Of a stretch of DNA of 18,358 nucleotides, positions 14,288-18,358 are shown one piece after another. The stretch is from Dehalococcoidia bacterium (GTDB taxonomy: Bacteria; Chloroflexota; Dehalococcoidia; E44-bin15), in NCBI GenBank assembly GCA_030667555.1, contig DAOUVR010000003.1, positions 1 through 18,358 of the forward strand. The letters run 5' to 3'. The notes below the pieces were generated by a model. That model saw only the letters and a program-made list of their open reading frames with translations, searched no databases and was not told the DNA's origin. The first letter of the stretch is position 1; each line of letters opens with the position of its first letter. A program made the position numbers and the translations under genes.

Positions 14288-15538
14288 CTAACTCTTCGCA
14301 GGTGTCCTCTTGAGGAAAGGCTTCAGCATAGTTGGAGTCACGAGCGTTGTAACAATACTGACTGCAACTGCGGCACCAAAGAGATCTCTGTTTATCGCGC
14401 CAGCCAGAAACCCGGCGCCAGCGATGATTAAACCTACCTCACCCCGCGGCACCATGCCTATCCCTACTATCATAGCGCGGCTGTTGCTCAGCTTTCCTAC
14501 GAACTTGGCTGGTATGGCGCTGCCTACCACTTTACCTACGATGGCCAGAACTATGAGGACGACCGCTAGAATAGCAGCCATTGGTGTTGCTAGCAGCCTC
14601 ACGTCGACTTGCATCCCGAGGTAGGCGAAAAAGAAAGGTGCCAGGAAAAGCATTATTGGCCTTGCTTTCTCTGCTATCTCCCCTTTCTCGGCAGTAGCGG
14701 CGAACATTAGCCCGGCTACGTACGCACCGACAACTGGGTGTAGGTTAACCAATGTAACCAGGTAGGCGATGATGAAACCTATGATAATGGCAACGATGGG
14801 CATGGTTCCAGATCTCTTGAAGGGATTCAGGAGTATTTTCGATATGTATTTACGAAACCTGACTCCGATTATGAGCAAGGCGAACCAGACGGCAAAACCG
14901 ATGGCAAACACTTTTATTATTTGAAGAACATTTATCGCACCGCCTGTTCGTGCCATGAAGATAACTGCGGACAGTATGACTATGCCAATTATGTCATCGA
15001 TTACCGCGCCAACCAGTATGGTTGTCCCCTCTGGTGTCAGCAGCTGGCCCATATCCATGAGTATTCGCACGGTAAGGCCGATGCTGGTCGCCGTCAAGGT
15101 CGCTCCAATGAACAGCCATCCCGTCATTCCCACGTCGGGAGCAAGCAGCATAGTGGCCAGGAAGCCGAAAGCGAATGGCAAGACAAGTCCACCGAAAGCT
15201 ACGGCAGATCCGGCAAGTCCGTATCTGAGAAAAGACCTGACATCGGTTTCCACGCCAGCGACGAAAAGCAGCACCACAACGGCTATCTCCGATATGATCT
15301 CCATGACGTGAAATTCGCCCTCAAGCCCAAATGGATTAGGAATGGTGGCGAAGTTTAAGATTATGGGGTCTCCGATTAAACCACCTAGGGCGAAGGGTGA
15401 GATAATGATGCCAGCCAGCAATTCCCCCAGAACTGCTGGCTGCTTTAGATAGCGTTCTGCTACCTCTCCACCAAGCCTGGCTGCCAATAGAATCAGAGCA
15501 AAGCTCAGTATGAACTTGAAATATATCTCAAGTCCCAT
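14288..15538 (-). CDS. CPA2-family Na+/H+ (cation/proton) antiporter
   Basis: This 416-residue polytopic membrane protein has about 12-13 hydrophobic helices, of the NapA/GerN/KefB type, and exchanges Na+ or K+ for H+ across the cytoplasmic membrane. Family marks are LGELLAGIIISP (38-49), the paired acidic residues Asp181-Asp182 in VIDDIIGIVIL (typical of electrogenic CPA2 exchangers), LHPVVGAYVAGL, and the late GMVPRGEVGLI. The C-terminus stops shortly after the last helix, so no TrkA-N domain is attached. Start ATG 15538 is three bases after the CBS gene, so the CBS protein is a likely regulator. The ion is not determinable. Confidence 0.92.
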   Translation of the reverse strand: MGLEIYFKFILSFALILLAARLGGEVAERYLKQPAVLGELLAGIIISPFALGGLIGDPIILNFATIPNPFGLEGEFHVMEIISEIAVVVLLFVAGVETDVRSFLRYGLAGSAVAFGGLVLPFAFGFLATMLLAPDVGMTGWLFIGATLTATSIGLTVRILMDMGQLLTPEGTTILVGAVIDDIIGIVILSAVIFMARTGGAINVLQIIKVFAIGFAVWFALLIIGVRFRKYISKILLNPFKRSGTMPIVAIIIGFIIAYLVTLVNLHPVVGAYVAGLMFAATAEKGEIAEKARPIMLFLAPFFFAYLGMQVDVRLLATPMAAILAVVLIVLAIVGKVVGSAIPAKFVGKLSNSRAMIVGIGMVPRGEVGLIIAGAGFLAGAINRDLFGAAVAVSIVTTLVTPTMLKPFLKRTPAKS

Positions 15539-15541
15539 CGT

Positions 15542-15985
15542 CTATTCTCTGCTTAGATAGTCAATCGAGCTGGTAATTATGCTAAAGTAACTTATCTCCC
15601 CGATTAACTTCCCATCTTTGTCGGTAATGGGCACTTCGTAGAATCCCTCATCAAGCATGACATTGATCGCCTTCTCTATTTCATCGTCCGCCTTCACACT
15701 GATAGGACCGGTCATTATGTCTTCGGCATATCTTGAAGTTAGGAAGTGCAGGACCTCTGGTCCCTCAAAGAAGGGGGATCTAGTGGCTCCGTATTCGCGC
15801 ACCTCTATTACCTTCAGTAATTCCTTGGGGGTTATAACGCCTCTGAGTACGTTTTGCTCATCTACCACGCAGGCAAGCATGGTCTCTTTATCCCCTGCAA
15901 TCTTCTCGATCGCTTCATATATCCGGTCTCTGTGACCGACCGTGAGACAAATGTTTGTCGCCAGTTCCTTGACTGTTTTCTTCAT
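15542..15985 (-). CDS. Tandem CBS-domain protein, putative antiporter regulator
   Basis: A 147-residue soluble protein made almost entirely of two CBS motifs: about 3-65 (ACVVDEQNVLRGVITPKELL) and about 84-147 (MTGPISVKADDEIEKAINVM, then DGKLIGEISYFSII). CBS pairs bind adenine nucleotides or similar ligands. The gene is three bases ahead of the antiporter and probably gates or assembles with it; that part is inference. Start ATG 15985 has AAGGGGG upstream. No obvious promoter is seen before it; its original promoter may have been lost with the truncated upstream gene. Confidence 0.88.
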   Translation of the reverse strand: MKKTVKELATNICLTVGHRDRIYEAIEKIAGDKETMLACVVDEQNVLRGVITPKELLKVIEVREYGATRSPFFEGPEVLHFLTSRYAEDIMTGPISVKADDEIEKAINVMLDEGFYEVPITDKDGKLIGEISYFSIITSSIDYLSRE

Positions 15986-16026
15986 TTCGCCCCCTTTGTA
16001 GTCACCTAGGTTTAGCCTTCAACCTG

Positions 16027-16245
16027 CTAACCCCCCATGCGGAAGAGGGAATACACGCTGGTAACGTATACGCCTAACAAGAGCGGAGCATACAAGCTCA
16101 TTGCAATCAGTGTCTTGTGTTTAGTTTGGAAGATGAGGCCAGCGATAGCGATGAGACTCATCACCACGACGACAGCGGCAGTGTTGAAATGGCTCTGAGA
16201 GGCCGCGGCAAAGATCGAGGCGCTTGTGTAGAAAAGGTCGTACGA
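16027..16245 (-). pseudogene. C-terminal stump of a polytopic membrane protein
   Basis: An open frame of 72 codons ends at TAG 16029-16027 and has no start codon at its 5' end. It runs without break into the duplicated porC fragment, where the frame meets a stop. The product contains two hydrophobic helices (AAVVVVMSLIAIAGLIF and MSLYAPLLLGVYVTSVYSLF) and begins YDLFYTSASIF. This resembles the final helices of a transporter, possibly a Na+/Ca2+ exchanger, but that naming is weak. The coding character is intact right up to the junction near 16243, so the gene was cut by the rearrangement. It would have been the first gene of the exchanger-CBS-antiporter set. Confidence 0.7.
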
Positions 16246-16405
16246 ATCTCAATGAGATCGCTCATCTAATATCCTTCTAGCCATCGTGGCGAATAACAGA
16301 TTTGCGCCTCTGGAGGGAGTCGAACTCTCGCCCTTAGCTCCGGAGGCTGGTACTCTATGCTCTGAGCTGCAGGGGCAACAATTCAAGCTATGAGCATAAC
16401 CCATT
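16243..16405. repeat. Direct repeat, copy 2 (decayed)
   Basis: This is the second copy of 14101-14262. It keeps the first eight porC codons (MSDLIEIR, one Val to Ile change), the porC ribosome site, the tRNA body, and a damaged -10 (TATGCT for TATAAT). Similarity ends abruptly at 16243, where the membrane-protein stump begins, and fades past 16405. Confidence 0.88.
16305..16376 (-). pseudogene. tRNA-Arg(CCG) pseudogene
   Basis: Aligned to the intact tRNA it has 7 changes in 72 bases. Most strike structure: C-A mismatch in the acceptor stem, loss of conserved U8, two C-A mismatches at the top of the anticodon stem, and an A-C mismatch in the T stem. The anticodon loop is unchanged. Its -10 box is also degraded. 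It is very unlikely to be a working tRNA. Confidence 0.88.
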
Positions 16406-16423
16406 TCTGCTTTGCAGCATAGT

Positions 16424-16861
16424 TTACGCCATGATTTTTGGAGAGAAAACGTACTGGGTCGTTGTTTTCAGCATCTTCCTTAACAGAGCCAATTGTGGTC
16501 TGTATATCCTAACCCTCCCCTGCTCACAAGTGACAGGCATATTGAGCACTCCTGACGTAACCTTCTCCTCTACCTCTCCTTGACATATTAGTGATGCCTC
16601 AGCTTGATTTCCCTCCAGTTCTATAATCATAGGTAACAATAATGCTTCTTGATCATCAGTATCTATCATGCTTGAAAGGTACTCAAGCTCTCTTCTCTTG
16701 AAGAAATGAGTGCTGCCATCGCTACACATTACATGAGGGTATTCCTCACGTAATAAACCGGATAGCGATTTTTGATTACGCGGTAGCCCGGCATTCACCA
16801 ACCTGAGCTCGCTTCTCAGACACTGTTGAAGCATCTTTTCGTAAGGTAATTCGTTAGACAT
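16424..16861 (-). CDS. DUF61/UPF0216 family protein
   Basis: A 145-residue soluble protein of unknown function. The pattern matches the DUF61 (UPF0216) family, known to me mainly from archaea: NAGLPRNQKSL (23-33), the block DGSTHFFKRRELE (48-60), LPMIIELE (76-83), and the C-terminal IYRPQLALLRKMLKTTTQYV (119-138). It starts at ATG 16861, six bases after atpD, with GAAGG upstream, so it belongs to the ATPase operon. I recognise the family from its motifs, not from a search. A link to ATPase assembly is suggested only by position. Confidence 0.72.
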   Translation of the reverse strand: MSNELPYEKMLQQCLRSELRLVNAGLPRNQKSLSGLLREEYPHVMCSDGSTHFFKRRELEYLSSMIDTDDQEALLLPMIIELEGNQAEASLICQGEVEEKVTSGVLNMPVTCEQGRVRIYRPQLALLRKMLKTTTQYVFSPKIMA

Positions 16862-16867
16862 ATCCGG

Positions 16868-17500
16868 CTACCTTCGCGAAACTAGTATCTTCACCCGTTT
16901 CAGCCGCACTTTCTCCTCCCTATCCCTTTCCTCAAACTTCATATGTAAGTAGCTTATCGTCACTTGCAACGCGGGTATTACCATATACTCCAAGGCGTTG
17001 GTTATTCTTTTTGTCCTATTTATTTCCATTCCCAATAATTCCAAGCCCCTCTGAAGCTCGGCCAATTCGATAATAGATTCAAGGCACTTTTCAAATAGTT
17101 GGGCTGCATGGTCCAACCATGAGGAGGTATCAACCAAATCATATCCTCTCATTGACTTTTCATGGCCCATTAGCTCAACAGAGGGAATTCTCACGCCGGC
17201 TATGTTTCTTAAGCCAACGGTGAGTTTCAAATCAGCCTCGGTTGCTATAAGTTCCTTTTCCAGCGCTATGTACCCATGATACCCGGTGGCGATTGATAAC
17301 GCCTTGTAAGCCTCAGAGAGGACATCGACTAGTTGTGTTTTCACCTCCACTGTCTCTATCGTTGTCTGCAGGAATTCCATAGTCAGTATGGAGAGTCTGT
17401 CCTTCAGTATCTTTTGCACCCTCTCGGCTAACGAAAGCCTGCGCTTCAGCTTTACCAACTCAATTTTTGTGGGTCTTACTCTGATCAGTTGTTGTGGCAT
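16868..17500 (-). CDS. atpD: A/V-type ATPase subunit D (central stalk)
   Basis: Subunit D is the coiled-coil rotor shaft inside the A3B3 head, equivalent to gamma of F-ATPases. In 210 residues it shows the usual N-terminus RVRPTKIELVKLKRRLSLAE (8-27), a long N-terminal helix, the middle IPSVELMGH segment, and a C-terminal helix with EINRTKRITNALEYMVIP. This matches the family, where TNALExxxIP is the best conserved stretch. The ATG directly follows the atpB stop (TAAATG), which implies coupling. Order B-D is standard for prokaryotic V-ATPase operons. Confidence 0.95.
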   Translation of the reverse strand: MPQQLIRVRPTKIELVKLKRRLSLAERVQKILKDRLSILTMEFLQTTIETVEVKTQLVDVLSEAYKALSIATGYHGYIALEKELIATEADLKLTVGLRNIAGVRIPSVELMGHEKSMRGYDLVDTSSWLDHAAQLFEKCLESIIELAELQRGLELLGMEINRTKRITNALEYMVIPALQVTISYLHMKFEERDREEKVRLKRVKILVSRR

Positions 17501-18358
17501 TTATGAGGATTCCCTCGCTTCACTCGCAGCGGCTTTGCGGTACTTAGGGTGGTATTCTTTGATGAGTTCCTCACTAATCAGTTTCAGGTCCTCTTCAGGC
17601 AGTGCCGAGAACAGCTCCCACCCTGTATCCAAGGTATCTTCTATGCTCCTTTTTTGGGACTCATCTTGAGCTATGAACTTCTTCTCGAACTCTTCCGCGT
17701 TGGTTAGATACACTTTGTCCCTTTCACTCAATGCCTCGGCACCTATGATGGTTGATATCTCTCTGAGGTAACACCCCTCGGCATAGGCAGCATACAACTG
17801 CATGAAAACATTGTTGTGGTCCTCCCTCGTTTTACCTGGCCCGATCCCTTCTTTCATCATCCGTGAAAGGGACAAGAATACATCTATTGGCGGATATATT
17901 CCCTTTCTTTCCAGAGTTCGGGAAAGCACGATTTGCCCTTCGGTTATGTAGCCGGTGAGGTCGGGTATGGGATGTGTTATATCATCATCGGGCATTGTCA
18001 AAATGGGCATTATAGTTACTGACCCTTCCTTCCCAGAAATCCTACCTGCCCTCTCATACATCGTGGCAAGGTCGGTGTACATATATCCGGGATATCCCCT
18101 CCTCGACGGGATCTCCTCACGCATGGAGGAAAGTTCACGAAGAGCCTCGCAATAATTGGTCATGTCAGCAAGTATGACCAGCACGTGCATATTCTGTTCC
18201 CAAGCCAGATACTCGGCCGCGGTCAAAGCTAACCTTGGGGTTGATATCCGCTCAATAACGGGGTCTGATGCGGTATTGATGAAGGCCACCGTTCTCTCCA
18301 GAGCCCCTGTTGTTTCAAGACCCCTCCTGAAAAAAGAGACGTCGTCGTAACTCACACC
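17501..18358 (-). CDS. atpB: A/V-type ATPase subunit B, C-terminal part (N-terminus outside window)
   Basis: Subunit B is the regulatory nucleotide-binding subunit of the catalytic head. The frame is open to the right edge: 285 residues of an expected 460 or so. The first residues GVSYDDVSFFRRG are internal to the family, so the GTG at 18355 is a Val codon, not a start. Typical blocks are TPRLALTAAEYLAWE, MREEIPSRRGYPGYMYTDLA, the hinge region MPILTMPDDDITHPIPDLTG, and ILSRTLERKGIYPPIDVFLSLSRMM-like text. The complex may work as ATP synthase or ion pump; the ion cannot be told from these subunits. Confidence 0.96.
   Translation of the reverse strand, partial: GVSYDDVSFFRRGLETTGALERTVAFINTASDPVIERISTPRLALTAAEYLAWEQNMHVLVILADMTNYCEALRELSSMREEIPSRRGYPGYMYTDLATMYERAGRISGKEGSVTIMPILTMPDDDITHPIPDLTGYITEGQIVLSRTLERKGIYPPIDVFLSLSRMMKEGIGPGKTREDHNNVFMQLYAAYAEGCYLREISTIIGAEALSERDKVYLTNAEEFEKKFIAQDESQKRSIEDTLDTGWELFSALPEEDLKLISEELIKEYHPKYRKAAASEARESS

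Noticed and set aside
16305..16376. Second working tRNA-Arg(CCG)
   Set aside because: Four stem mismatches, loss of U8 and a damaged -10 box make it a pseudogene.
14162..16376. Genomic island integrated at a tRNA attachment site
   Set aside because: No integrase in the window, and the repeat covers the whole tRNA, its promoter region and part of porC, much more than the usual 3' tRNA core.
18351..18358. GTG at 18355 as the start of atpB
   Set aside because: The residues around it (GVSYDD) are internal in the B-subunit family and the frame stays open to the edge.

Overview
The window looks like a bacterial chromosome segment from an anaerobe. My best guess is Chloroflexota (Dehalococcoidia-like), at moderate confidence only. 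The reasons are a T-box-controlled trpE, a GuaB3-type IMP dehydrogenase, a ferredoxin-linked 2-oxoacid oxidoreductase, a flavin/Fe-S enoate reductase, and an A/V-type ATPase operon that carries a protein of an otherwise mainly archaeal family. Promoters are classical sigma-70 type and most genes have Shine-Dalgarno sites. No phage, integrase, transposase or CRISPR array is visible.

Left part (1-6145), housekeeping. trpE runs off the left edge on the minus strand, behind a T-box leader whose specifier codon reads UGG (Trp). guaB3 (minus) and rplY/ctc (plus) diverge from back-to-back promoters. rplY and fmt converge on a roughly 200-base structured non-coding stretch. fmt (minus) and dnaA (plus) diverge from a second back-to-back promoter pair that contains an 11-bp tandem repeat. 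dnaA has a leader of about 225 bases with mutually exclusive hairpins. No DnaA boxes and no dnaN are seen, so this does not look like the origin.

Middle part (6195-14233), one long minus-strand transcription unit. Read in its own direction it is promoter, tRNA-Arg(CCG), porC, porD, porA, porB, MmgE/PrpD-a, MmgE/PrpD-b, and an FMN/FAD/4Fe-4S enoate-reductase-like enzyme. Gaps are short or absent, apart from two 80-85 base spacers. The likely theme is anaerobic metabolism of an organic acid or CoA ester: two PrpD-fold lyases, an ene reductase, and a ferredoxin-dependent 2-oxoacid oxidoreductase. The substrate cannot be read from sequence.

Right part (14288-18358), ion transport and ATPase, all minus strand. 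atpB (cut by the window edge), atpD and a DUF61/UPF0216 gene form the end of an A/V-type ATPase operon. Next come a decayed second copy of the tRNA-Arg region with the first eight codons of porC, the C-terminal stump of a polytopic membrane protein, a two-CBS protein, and a CPA2-type Na+/H+ antiporter. The stump, CBS gene and antiporter therefore lie between two direct repeats of about 135-160 bp, one intact (tRNA-Arg/porC) and one decayed. This rearrangement scar is the most unusual structure in the window.
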